A stretch of DNA of 64,000 nt from contig JANSYM010000006.1 in assembly GCA_024742355.1 (NCBI GenBank), positions 186,001 to 250,000 of the forward strand, read 5' to 3'. Position numbers and translations under genes: made by a program. Shown one piece after another: positions 44,229 to 54,600 of this stretch (positions are counted from its first letter, which is position 1; each line of letters starts with the position of its first letter). Below the pieces are notes generated by a model. That model did no database searches. It was not told the DNA's origin and was given only the letters and a program-made list of their open reading frames with translations. This DNA is from Hyphomonadaceae bacterium. GTDB lineage: Bacteria > Pseudomonadota > Alphaproteobacteria > Caulobacterales > Hyphomonadaceae.

Positions 44229-45260
44229 CTAATTTATCGTCACACTCTCATAGACCGGTGCTGGCGCGCCGCTTTTGAGGTGCGCATCGAGAAAATCCAT
44301 AGTCAGCGCCAATAGCGTCCGGCCGCTCACAGTCTGGGACTGACTCTGCAACGAAATGCCCGAATATCCGTGCCCCGCACCGGCAACCATGTATAGCGAA
44401 GCGCCAACGCTCATCGCATCAGCTTCCGCCTTCAAATCACGGGCTTCCTGGGGGTCGATCAAATCATCTGCGCCACCATGCAGGATGAAGAGCGGCGCCT
44501 CGGAAGAATCGATCATGCCATCCAGGAACACCATTCCCCAATAATCAATCACAACGTCTGGTTGGGGGAAATTGATCGAATGGGCATCCAGGCCATAAGC
44601 CACGTGCATTGCCGTGATCGCGCCTGCTGACCCGCCCCAGAGGGCGATTTTCGACATGTCGATACATCGATCTTCCGGCGAGTTGTTATCGAGATAGCGT
44701 AGCGCCGTCACCGTATCCTCAATCGCAGCGGTAATGCCTCCAGCGAAGACTGCGACCGAGTTATTGTCCCAGTCCTGATCAACATTGGCAGTAATGAGAT
44801 CTGACAGCACCGGATTGAACTCCGCTGAAATCACCGGATCGTCCGGGATCAGGCGATAATTGATCGCGGCGGCAACATAGCCGCGTGCGACAGCGTCGCG
44901 TGCCCGGTCATCCCAGCCCGTGCTGGTCTTTGATCCGCGCCGAAAACCACCGCCATGGATGATCAGAACCAGCGGTCGCAATGCATCGCACTGCTGACCT
45001 GTTTGATAGATATCCATGACCAGGGTCTTCGAGCCGCCATTGGTCAATCCTGAGCCATAGACCACATCGGTTTCATTTGTCGGCGTCACACCCGATGGCG
45101 GCGGCGGCGGTGGCGGCGGAGGCGGTGGAGGCGGCGGCGGTGGAGGCGGCGGCGATATTCCAACCGGCGGCGGCGCCGAATTGGAGGCTCCTCCGCCCGA
45201 ACAGGCCGCAACCAGGCTGACGGAAAGCACAGCCGCTAATACGCAGTAACTTGGTTTCAT
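44229..45260 (-). CDS. Lipoprotein alpha/beta-hydrolase with polyproline linker
   Basis: This protein of about 343 aa (from the ATG at 45260, which gives a clean lipoprotein signal ending LVAACS) is a paralogue of the adjacent hydrolase. After the lipidated Cys near residue 20 comes a short Ser/Ala stretch and 19 consecutive prolines, then the hydrolase fold: HGGGFRRGS near 110, GGSAGAITAM near 198 and GAGHGYSGISL near 300. The proline run probably acts as a rigid spacer lifting the enzyme off the membrane. A GTG at 45281 is an alternative start. The two esterases are tandem and probably arose by duplication. Confidence 0.85.
   Translation of the reverse strand: MKPSYCVLAAVLSVSLVAACSGGGASNSAPPPVGISPPPPPPPPPPPPPPPPPPPSGVTPTNETDVVYGSGLTNGGSKTLVMDIYQTGQQCDALRPLVLIIHGGGFRRGSKTSTGWDDRARDAVARGYVAAAINYRLIPDDPVISAEFNPVLSDLITANVDQDWDNNSVAVFAGGITAAIEDTVTALRYLDNNSPEDRCIDMSKIALWGGSAGAITAMHVAYGLDAHSINFPQPDVVIDYWGMVFLDGMIDSSEAPLFILHGGADDLIDPQEARDLKAEADAMSVGASLYMVAGAGHGYSGISLQSQSQTVSGRTLLALTMDFLDAHLKSGAPAPVYESVTIN
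45096..45152 (-). repeat. Proline-codon tract (19 CCN codons)
   Basis: A 57-base stretch of near-uniform GGC/GGT/GGA triplets on the plus strand encodes the 19 prolines of the neighbouring lipoprotein. The mixture of four proline codons suggests it is maintained at protein level rather than being a fresh slippage expansion, although triplet tracts like this can vary in length. Confidence 0.9.
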
Positions 45261-45367
45261 TCTGAATCCATTGAATAACACTCGCCATGGTAAACCGTTC
45301 CGGTGGCGCGCTCGTCAACCTGTTTCTACATTAATAGATTGCCACACAACGCCTACGAAATCCCGGT

Positions 45368-48300
45368 TTAGCCGCGCGTTTCGCCCGAATTGTCTGCGAG
45401 CAGAGCGCGCACTTGCTCAGCCATATCCTGCACAGCGGGCTCGTCGAATATCGTCGCGTGAGTTGCGTCAACGCTCATCGAAATGAAGGGCTGCTGCAAA
45501 TGCTTCTCCCAACCCAATGACGGGCCGAGATTGAGAAAGCGAAGATTGGTCCGGGCAGCGCGAATGATGGCAACCCGCCCATCATATGGCTGAGGGTGGT
45601 AAGCATCCGCGGCGATCCGAAACGCGTCGTAGACACGCCAGCTGGCAGCTTCCAGCTCGGTTTCTTCATAATTTGCACCCTTGCGGCTCGGGATGATTTT
45701 CTTCAGCACGGGCACACGACGCAATATCCGGCGGAGCGTGTTCAAGGCGATGCTCGGATGCAGGCGCGGCAGGTTTCTGACTCGATCGATCACCCGGTTT
45801 GGTACGTCGTCCGCTTGCGGGTGCACCGTGTCGAACATGATCATGAGATCGACGGTCTCTCCAATGGCTTCAAGCTGTTGCGCCATTTCATAGACCACTA
45901 TTCCGCCGCCCGAATATCCGGCCAGGGTGTAAGGGCCTTGCGGTTGAACCGTGCGGATCAGCTCAATATAGCGTCGCGCCATTTCTGGAATTGACTGAAG
46001 CGGGGCCTGAATTCCATCTGCGCCATAAGCCTGGATGCCATAGACGGGGCGTGTGTACGGCAAGCGGTCTGACAAGGACTTGAACTTCATCACATTGCCT
46101 TGCGCACCATGCACGGCGAATATGGCGCGCAGGCCCGGCAAACCATTCTTCAGCGGGACCAATGGCGACCAGGTCGAGGGCTGGACTTCAATCGAATCGT
46201 CGCCGTGCGCCTCCACCGCGCCGCCCACCCCGCGCGCTGCCAGAAGTGCCGCGAGTTCGCCAATTGTCGGCGCCTCAAACAGAGTCGCGAGCGGCAGCGA
46301 GACACCATGCTTCTTGCGGATCGAGGCAAACAATCGAACCCCGATCAGAGAATTGCCGCCAAGATCGAAGAAATCATCATTCGTGCCGACCTTCTTCACG
46401 CCCAGCAAATCCGACCAGGTCGATGCCAGGTCGATTTCAACCGGGGACTCGGGTGCCTCATAATCAGCTGCAAGCTGTGGCCGCTCAAAGTTGGCGTCAG
46501 GGTCATCAGGGCTGTTTTCAATCGCAGACGCCGCATCCAGCTGACGCATCCAGAGGGCTGGATCGACGGAAGACGCGATGGTTTGCACCAGCTCGTTCTG
46601 CGACAGAATACGGCTCAGGGCGTCAACGCCTTCCTGCGGACGAATACCCTGCGACAGGATCGCTTCGAGGGCTTGCGATTGTGCGCTGGCATTTCCGCCC
46701 TGTGGCAAGGCGGCACCCCCCGCGAATGGTTGGTCGGATGCGAGACGCGTCATCGTGAATCGCCGCACTTCCGCAAACACACGTCCGGATGCGTCTGCAA
46801 GCTGGACGTCGAAATAAGCCATCCCATCGCCGCTACCCGGCAGGCAGCGGACATGGCTGAACACATGCGTCGGCATGTCGCCATACATGCAGACGCTGTC
46901 ATAACTCAGGGGCACATAGAATTCAGTGCTCAGGTCAACACCTGGGATCAGACGCTGCACGCCGCCCGTCGCCATATCCAGAAGGGCCGGATGCAGCCCA
47001 CCTGCGGCCAGATCGTCTGCAAAGGCGTCGGGCAGGCGCAGTTCTACCAGCGCTTCGTCGGTGCCGTAGGCGACCTGTTTCATGTTTGCCCAACGCGGTC
47101 CGAAGGCCATGAAGTCCTGATCGAGGAATCCGTCTGGCGATACCCAGGTTTCAACCGCGCACCGCGCAGCAATATCGGGCAGAGCGAGCGGTGCCGGCGG
47201 CGCGCTCTCAAACGTGGCTGCATCGCACACGACCAAAGGCGGCGTATCCAGATCAGAGCCATCACGAATCGTCATCTCGATCCGCCCAGGCCCGACATTC
47301 ACCGCATGCAGGCTCAAGCGCCGCGTGGCGTCGGGGGTGATAATGAATGGCGCCAGGAATGTGAGATTGGACAATTTGATCTGTGCATCCGGATAGAGAT
47401 CCGCAGCCGCTGCGCGCGCCAGCTCCAGCATGGTCGTTCCCGACAGCAGCGTGTTCCCGTCTTTGACCTTGTGATCAGCGACAATCCAGTCATTCGCGGC
47501 CGACAGGTCACGGACATAAAGCCGGCCATCCGCCGCGTCCGTGTAGCCATCCCAGGCCGGGCTCTTGCTCGGCATATAAGGCAGCGCCGCACCGCTCTGG
47601 CTGCGCTTCGCAGCTTCGGCCATGCCGACATCGCGCCAGGCGTTCCAGTTGACGGCAATCGTGCGCCCGGCTGCGCGTCCGTTTCGCTCCCGCGCGAACG
47701 CATCGAGGAAGGCGTTGGCGGCCGTATAATCCACTTGTCCGGGCAGACCCAGGAACGAGGCAACAGATGAAAACACCACGAACAGGTCGAGATCTTCGGT
47801 AATCGCGCGGTCAAGATTGACCGTTCCCGAGACTTTTGGTGCCAACAGGCGCTGCATCGCAGCGGCGTCTTTTACCATTAGCGGCGCATCATCCATGCTG
47901 CCGGCGGCGTGAATGACGCCCGTCAGGGGGCCAAACGCGGCGCGGATCCGGGCGACAGCTTCGGACAGGTTTTCTGTGTCTGTGACATCGCCGGAAACGA
48001 CCAGGACCTCGGCGCCGCTTTCGCGCAGCGCGCGAACCTGTTCAATGCGTCGCGAGACCTGGCTCTCTATGTCTGCTGAGAGAATCTCATCCCATTCCGG
48101 TTCCGGTGGCAATCCCTTGCGGGCCAGCAGCGCGAGTTTCACCGGTTTGAGGGCGCTCATATGCTGCGCCACTTGCATGCCGATGCCGCTCAGACCGCCT
48201 GTGATCAGATAGACCCCGCCCGCGCGGAGCCAGTCAGGCATGTCGCCTTCGGTCGCATCGATCGGGCTGGGCGATATCGCTCTGACCCAGCGCCCTGATG

Positions 48301-51300
48301 GCCGTAAAGCAATCACGGAAGAGTCGGATTCAGAACGCAATTCATCGCCGATACGGGCCAGCAATTCCGGTGACCAGCGCTTAAGCAAGGATCGCCGCGG
48401 TACGTCGATACAGCGTGTTTGAATGTGGGTCAGCTCGCGCGGCACGGTCAGCACCGGGCCCAGGCTGAGCGATTGATAAGGGTCGAGCGTCGCGCCGCCG
48501 AGATCGGTCAGGCCAGAGGTCAGAACCGAGAATTGCACCGGTTCAGATCGCCCGCCGAGCGCCTGCGCCAGATAAGTCGGTTGCAGGAACAGACGCTCTT
48601 GTTTCGCCTTGGGGCCACGCGCTGCGCGGTGCCCGGTCTGAGTCAGAAAGACAATATGCTCAGGCGCGCCAAATTCATCTTCGATCTCTTCCAGGACTTG
48701 CGCGAACTGGTCGGGCTGGCTGAAATCGATGGTCCAGGCATTCGGACCTGAGCGCTGGTAAGCCGAGCCCGATATCACGCGCTGAACCCGGTCAGCGCCC
48801 AGCGCATCTGCAATATCCGTCATCGCCGCCATGGCGTGGCCGAACACGACCCAATTGCGGGGCCGGCCTGCATCTGGGGCGCGCACCAGCGGGGCTTCGC
48901 GATAGGTCAGCTGGGCGAACCAGTCCTTGATATCGCTGCGCTTGACCAGATCATGGCTGGCCGGCTCTGTCGCACCCTTGCGCGGCTCGACCCAATAGGA
49001 CTCGCGCGCGAAAGGATAAGTTGGCAGTGGGATGCGGTTGCGCAGCTGAGCGCCATAAAACTCATCCCAGTCCACGGCGCCGCCGGCAGCCCAGATCTTG
49101 CCGAAACTGGCCAGCGCGAATTCCAGATCGCTGACGGGTTCTTTCGGGTGGCGCACAGTGCTGTAAGCCGAGCGGTAGGGTTTCTCCTGGGCCTTGGCGA
49201 GCATCGACAAGGTCCGCCCAGGACCGATCTCAACAAGCACGGGCTCGCCGAGCGACCGCAGCGTCTGCAAACCATCGGCAAAGCGCACCGTTGAGCGCAG
49301 GTGATTGACCCAATAGTCCGGATCACAGGCTTCTTGCGGGGATATCCAGTTGCCGGTCAGGTTTGACACGAACGGCATGGACGGCGCTTTGAAGTCGATC
49401 TTGCGACAGGCCGTGCGGAAGCGCTCGAGGATCGGGTCGAGCATGCGAGAATGCGCTGCCACATCGATGCGGATTGGCGTCGAATCAATTTCGTTCTGGG
49501 TCAGTTTGGCCTGGAAGGCATCGATCAGGTCGCGTGGACCGGACGCGACGCAGAGGTCCGGCGCATTCACAGCGGCGATGTCGAGCGTTGCCGGCGCCAT
49601 CTCGCGCACATCGCTCTCGGACATTGGCACGCTGAGCATGCCGCCCTGATCGATACATTCGAACAATTCGCCGCGCAGCATGACCAGCGTGATCGCATCT
49701 TCGAGCGAAAACACGCCAGCTTTGCAGGCGGCAACATACTCACCCATACTGTGCCCGATAAAGGCATCGGGCTCGAGACCCCATGACTCGTACAGGCTGG
49801 CAAGCGCGTAGGTGGTGGTGAACAAGGCCGGCAGCGTCAGCGATGGCTGTTCCAGGGTCCGCGTCGCTGTCTCGACCTGATCGGCAGGCGGATACATCAG
49901 CGGTTTCAGATCGCGGCCAAGCTTTGGTGTGATGATGGCAAGGCAGGCCTCGACGGCATCTCGATAGACCTCATCCTGCTCATAGAGTTCGCGCCCCATA
50001 CCAGCATATTGCGCGCCGCCCCCTGGAAACATGAAGACGGTTTTCGGACGATCCAGATTGGCTTCAAGGGTCGCGACCATCTTGTCTGACGGATTGCGCA
50101 GACGAGCGACAGCATCTCCCGCGGCCTCCGCGACCACCACGCGGCGATGCGGCATCGACCGGCGACCTGTCGCCAGCGTATAGGCGGCATCGGCCAGATC
50201 GATATCCGGCTCCGCTTCAAGTCTGTCGGCGAGCTGGCTCGAGGCGCGGTCCAGCGCATCCTTGGTCTTAGCCGAGAGGACCAGCAATTGTTTCGGCCTG
50301 GCATCTTCGCCGGGCAGAGCCGCAGGCGCTTCTTCCAGGATGACATGGCAATTGGTGCCGCCAGCCCCGAGCGCCGTGACGCCGCAGCGGAGCGGACCTT
50401 CACTCGACCAGTCTTGCAGGTTCTGATTGACGAAGAATGGGCTGTCTTCCAGATTCATCGCCGGGTTCGGCGTTTCGAAACCAAGGCTTGGCGGCATTTG
50501 GCGATGCTTGAGCGCCATGATCGCCTTGATCAATGACGCTGCCGCTGCGGCTTCGCCGAGGTGGCCAATGTTGGATTTGACCGACCCGATACCGCAATAG
50601 CCGACCTTGTCCGTATGCTGACCGTAGGCTTCATTCAGCGCTTCAACTTCGATCGGATCACCGACCAGCGTGCCGGTGCCGTGGGTTTCGACATAGGTGA
50701 TGCTTTCGCCAGGCACCCCAGCCGCGTCGAGGGCGTCGGCAATGACATTTGCCTGACCGTCAACACCCGGGGCGAGATAGCCAACCTTCAAGGCGCCATC
50801 ATTGTTGATGGCTGACCCTTTGACGACAGCATGAATGGTATCGCCATCATCGAGCGCATCGTCGAGCCGCTTGACGATCAGCGCACCGGCGCCGCTGCCA
50901 AATACAGTGCCGGCGCTTTTCGCATCAAACGGACGGCAATGACCATCTGGCGAGAGGATTTCGCCATCGCGATACATATAGCCCTGGCCTTGTGGGAACA
51001 GGATGGTGGCGCCGCCGATCAGCGCCATGTCGCATTCGCCCTGGCACAGACTCTGAGCCGCCATGTGCAAGGCGACCAGAGCCGAAGAGCACGCTGTTTG
51101 AACATTCATGCTCGGGCCGCGCAAATCCATTTCATAGGACACGCGCGTCGCCAGGAAGTTCATGTCATTGCCAGTGTGACGGACGAGGAAATCGCCCATC
51201 GAATTCATGATTTCCGGATGCGTGCGGACATTCTCGACATAGTAATCCGGCGCGCCCGCTGTGGCGAAAACGCCGACCTTGCCGTCTTCTGGAAGAGCCG

Positions 51301-51643
51301 TATAGCCAGCGTTCTCGAACGCCGCCCAGGCAATCTCCAGGAACACGCGATGGGCCGGGTCCATGACCGAGGCTTCGCGCGGATTGAACCCGAAAAAGCT
51401 CGCGTCAAACTTGTCGACATCGCTGAGCAGAGGGCAGACTTTGACATAGTCCGGATCGTTCAGGTCCGCTTCGCTGACGCCAGCCGCACGCAAGGCTTCA
51501 TCGTCAAGCGGCATGATCGATTCGACGCCATCGCGGACATTCTGCCAGAACGTCTCAACATCCGGCGCGCCGGGAAAGCGTGCCGCCATGCCGACAATGG
51601 CAATGTCGGTTGAACCGGCTGGCTGGGATCCCGTATCCGCCAT
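45368..51643 (-). CDS. Type I polyketide synthase, single module KS-AT-KR-DH-ACP-TE
   Basis: This 2091-aa megasynthase begins at the ATG at 51643, one base after the NRPS stop and behind a GGAG-type site. Domains: KS (about residues 12-435; active-site Cys185 in TACSSAL, His321 in THGTGT, His361 in NIGHLG), AT (about 536-850; Ser632 in GHSMGEY, later VAAHS, suggesting malonyl-CoA), structural and catalytic KR (about 920-1330; TGGLSGIG near 1150, Tyr1306), a dehydratase-type double hotdog (about 1375-1640; His1391, Asp1556, though the usual Pro-Gly after the His motif reads Leu-Ser-Gly), ACP (Ser1765 in GGNSL) and a type I thioesterase (Ser1911 in GYSGG, His2062). The DH lies after the KR. No enoylreductase was seen. 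Confidence 0.93.
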   Translation of the reverse strand: MADTGSQPAGSTDIAIVGMAARFPGAPDVETFWQNVRDGVESIMPLDDEALRAAGVSEADLNDPDYVKVCPLLSDVDKFDASFFGFNPREASVMDPAHRVFLEIAWAAFENAGYTALPEDGKVGVFATAGAPDYYVENVRTHPEIMNSMGDFLVRHTGNDMNFLATRVSYEMDLRGPSMNVQTACSSALVALHMAAQSLCQGECDMALIGGATILFPQGQGYMYRDGEILSPDGHCRPFDAKSAGTVFGSGAGALIVKRLDDALDDGDTIHAVVKGSAINNDGALKVGYLAPGVDGQANVIADALDAAGVPGESITYVETHGTGTLVGDPIEVEALNEAYGQHTDKVGYCGIGSVKSNIGHLGEAAAAASLIKAIMALKHRQMPPSLGFETPNPAMNLEDSPFFVNQNLQDWSSEGPLRCGVTALGAGGTNCHVILEEAPAALPGEDARPKQLLVLSAKTKDALDRASSQLADRLEAEPDIDLADAAYTLATGRRSMPHRRVVVAEAAGDAVARLRNPSDKMVATLEANLDRPKTVFMFPGGGAQYAGMGRELYEQDEVYRDAVEACLAIITPKLGRDLKPLMYPPADQVETATRTLEQPSLTLPALFTTTYALASLYESWGLEPDAFIGHSMGEYVAACKAGVFSLEDAITLVMLRGELFECIDQGGMLSVPMSESDVREMAPATLDIAAVNAPDLCVASGPRDLIDAFQAKLTQNEIDSTPIRIDVAAHSRMLDPILERFRTACRKIDFKAPSMPFVSNLTGNWISPQEACDPDYWVNHLRSTVRFADGLQTLRSLGEPVLVEIGPGRTLSMLAKAQEKPYRSAYSTVRHPKEPVSDLEFALASFGKIWAAGGAVDWDEFYGAQLRNRIPLPTYPFARESYWVEPRKGATEPASHDLVKRSDIKDWFAQLTYREAPLVRAPDAGRPRNWVVFGHAMAAMTDIADALGADRVQRVISGSAYQRSGPNAWTIDFSQPDQFAQVLEEIEDEFGAPEHIVFLTQTGHRAARGPKAKQERLFLQPTYLAQALGGRSEPVQFSVLTSGLTDLGGATLDPYQSLSLGPVLTVPRELTHIQTRCIDVPRRSLLKRWSPELLARIGDELRSESDSSVIALRPSGRWVRAISPSPIDATEGDMPDWLRAGGVYLITGGLSGIGMQVAQHMSALKPVKLALLARKGLPPEPEWDEILSADIESQVSRRIEQVRALRESGAEVLVVSGDVTDTENLSEAVARIRAAFGPLTGVIHAAGSMDDAPLMVKDAAAMQRLLAPKVSGTVNLDRAITEDLDLFVVFSSVASFLGLPGQVDYTAANAFLDAFARERNGRAAGRTIAVNWNAWRDVGMAEAAKRSQSGAALPYMPSKSPAWDGYTDAADGRLYVRDLSAANDWIVADHKVKDGNTLLSGTTMLELARAAAADLYPDAQIKLSNLTFLAPFIITPDATRRLSLHAVNVGPGRIEMTIRDGSDLDTPPLVVCDAATFESAPPAPLALPDIAARCAVETWVSPDGFLDQDFMAFGPRWANMKQVAYGTDEALVELRLPDAFADDLAAGGLHPALLDMATGGVQRLIPGVDLSTEFYVPLSYDSVCMYGDMPTHVFSHVRCLPGSGDGMAYFDVQLADASGRVFAEVRRFTMTRLASDQPFAGGAALPQGGNASAQSQALEAILSQGIRPQEGVDALSRILSQNELVQTIASSVDPALWMRQLDAASAIENSPDDPDANFERPQLAADYEAPESPVEIDLASTWSDLLGVKKVGTNDDFFDLGGNSLIGVRLFASIRKKHGVSLPLATLFEAPTIGELAALLAARGVGGAVEAHGDDSIEVQPSTWSPLVPLKNGLPGLRAIFAVHGAQGNVMKFKSLSDRLPYTRPVYGIQAYGADGIQAPLQSIPEMARRYIELIRTVQPQGPYTLAGYSGGGIVVYEMAQQLEAIGETVDLMIMFDTVHPQADDVPNRVIDRVRNLPRLHPSIALNTLRRILRRVPVLKKIIPSRKGANYEETELEAASWRVYDAFRIAADAYHPQPYDGRVAIIRAARTNLRFLNLGPSLGWEKHLQQPFISMSVDATHATIFDEPAVQDMAEQVRALLADNSGETRG

Positions 51644-51644
51644 C

Positions 51645-54600
51645 TTAATCGACTCGCTCCTGACGCTTCGCCCGCCGCTTGGCCGCGGCTTCTTCGCGTC
51701 TGTTCGTTTTCTTTTGCGCACGTTCCGGCTTCGCTGCCGGGCCCCTGGTGTCGGAGCCAAGATGCGCTGCCAGTGTTTCCACCGTAGGATATCGGAACAT
51801 GGAGACAAGCGAAACACGACGCCCGAGCGTCTTTGACAGGCGCTGATTGGCTTGCGCCGTCATGATCGAATTGGCCCCGATATCAAAAATATTGTCCGTG
51901 CGTCCGACCTGGGACAGACCAAGCAATTCTTTCCAGACCTCGGCGATCGTGTTTTCCAGATCATTCGAGGGCGGGACATATTCAGCCTGCACGAGTGCGA
52001 CACTCGTCGTCGGTGCGGGCAAGGCCTTGCGGTCAATCTTGCCGTTCGGAGTCAGCGGGAATGTGTCCATCGCGACAAAAGCAGACGGCACCATATAGTC
52101 AGGCAGATGCTCTCGCAGGTGCGCCCGCAACTGATCGGTGAGCTGTTTCTGATCGCTCACTTGCGCGGCCGGTTGATTGGCATAATCCGCCGGGCGAAGC
52201 AGGGGGTCCGCATCGGTCCGCGGTGCGACCTGTTTGTCGCTCACCGTCTTGTGTCGGAACACGACATCAAACGTGGAAGCATCGTCGCGATTGAACCGGG
52301 CACTGGCAACAAGATAGTCCGGGTGAAGCTCGAACAGCTCTCCAGGGTCGATGCCGACGCCGCGCGTCTGGCTCAACAGGTCACGCATGGCACCGACGGT
52401 CGCTGCGCTGTCTCCAGTCAGAGTCTGACGGGCCGCATAGACCGGGGCGAGCCGCGCATTCGGCACGCCATTCACAGCCACCACTGGTTCACCGCTGGCA
52501 AGCAAGTCGCGAATATCCGCGAGCGAGGCCGCCTTGCGCGGTGCGGGCAGATTGAGCGTATCAGCAGGTGCCGATCCGACATGCAGGACGACGTCATAGC
52601 GATAATCCGTCATCTCGTTCGCACTTGCCCCGCGCTTCAGGGTCAGCGTGACGCCCTGCAGACGCGGAACATCGCGCACCAGGGCGTGGAAGAAGTCATC
52701 GCCAAGCACCAGTTCGCTGTCGCGCTGAATGCGCTTTTCGATTCGGTCTGAAACCACATTTGGCTCAAGCTGCGCGGGCGCCTGGTTCAGCTCGACCGCG
52801 GTGTGGAAGGCTGCCTGCTGTTCGAGACTGCGCACATCGCCGACAAAAATCTGTCCACCATCTGCAATCAAGGCGCTGGCGCGTTCGAGGACGTCGGCAA
52901 GATAATCGGCGCTCGGGAAGTACTGCGCCACCGAATTGATCACCACCGTGTCGAAGCTGCCGGTCTCGAACTGTCCGATGGCGTCCGCCGGCAATTTGCG
53001 CAGGTCGACTTTGCTCGCTTCCGTTGGCGTCAGCTCATCGCCGATGCGGCTCAGCGCGTTCGCGGACACATCAATGCCGCTATAATGGTCGACTTCATCG
53101 AGCACCGAGAACAGGACCATGCCGGTGCCGCAACCGATTTCGAGCAGGCGCTGCGGCGCGAGGTCGAGAATACTGCGCTGCGTCTCATCACGCCATTCAC
53201 GCATCTCGGCCGCCGGAATGGGCGCGCCGGTATAGCTGTCATTCCAGCCGGTAAAGTTGAAGCGCGCATCGCTGTCTTCATCGCTTTGCTGATAGGCCGT
53301 GTCCCACAGGCCCTGCCAATGATCGACCAGGTCAGTATTGTCGCTCTGGCCCTGCGCCGACGTATAATAGGCGACCAGTTGCGCGACGCCGTCCTCATTG
53401 TGCGCGGTGACGACGCTTTGCCAGATATCCGGATGGCGACTGAGCTGGGTTTCAATCTCGCCAAGCTCGATCCGGTAGCCATTGATTTTGACCTGCTGGT
53501 CAATGCGGCCGAGATATTCAATCTCGCCGGAGGCTTTGTAGCGAGCAAGATCGCCCGTGCGATACAGGCGCTCGCCGGGCGCATACGGGTCATCAATAAA
53601 CCGCTCGGCGGTCAGGTCGTCGCGGCCAAGATAGCCGGGAACGACACCATCACCGCCAATACAAAGCTCGCCAGCATCGCCAAGTCCAACCAAGTTGCCT
53701 TGGGCGTCGAGCAGGCGAATGGTCGTATTCGCAATCGGGCGCCCAATCGTGATCGGTTGCCCATTCAGAACAGGCGATGTCGTCGACCAGATCGTGGTCT
53801 CGGTCGGGCCATACATATTGGTGAACTGTCCGGTCAGTGTCTCATGCAACTGGTCAGCAAGATCGCTCGGCAAGGCTTCGCCGCCCAGCATCAGGTGTTT
53901 GAGCGAGCCGAACTGATCGAGCACGTCAGGATCGTCGATCAGCATACGCGCCATGGATGGCGTACATTGCAGGTGCGTGATCTCATGCGCCTTGAAGGTC
54001 TCACCCACGGTGACGAACGTGCCCTCATCCGCGGCTGCGCCGCCAGAATTGGCGAGTTCCCGCAGGCGATTGAGATGTGGCAGGTTCTCCAAAACCGTTC
54101 CAGCCTCAATGCCGAAATCGACCAGACAGGCAATCTCGTTGACGCCAATCTCTTTCAGTTTCTCGACCATGCCGAGCGCATGCTCAGGCGAGCCGAACAG
54201 GCCGGCGGTTTCGAAATAGCGATCGAAGGCATGGTCCATCAGCGCGGCAATGTCTTCGTCGGTGAACTGCGATGTGTCGAGCTGCGCTTCAGCGCCGTCC
54301 AGCGATGGGCGTTTGAATGCCGGGAACATCCACGGCGCGACTTTGACCAGGTCGAACGAGCTTTGCAGATAGTTGCAGAACGGTTCGCGTGCGATCTCGC
54401 GGGCCTTTTCGGTATCGTCGCAGACATAAGTGTGCAGCATCAGAGAGACCTGGCCTGGGCCTTCAAATCCGGCATCCGCACGCGCTTCGCGATAGGCGGC
54501 CAGCTTGGTCTGCAAGTCTTCAAGATCCTGGCCGAGCATATTGGTCAGGATATTAGCGCCGAGACGTCCGGCTGCTTTGAAGGTTTCCACATTGCCGGCG

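Noticed and set aside
45096-45152. GGN triplet run as a CRISPR-like or satellite repeat
   Set aside because: It lies in frame inside a lipoprotein gene and encodes prolines; there are no spacers.
46100-47770. 556-codon plus-strand ORF across the PKS gene
   Set aside because: Antisense to a clear PKS frame with identifiable KR and DH motifs; no motif of its own.
45368-51643. PKS as part of a polyunsaturated-fatty-acid synthase, because of the KR-DH order
   Set aside because: It has one ACP rather than a tandem array, a terminal thioesterase and an NRPS partner, none of which fit Pfa synthases.
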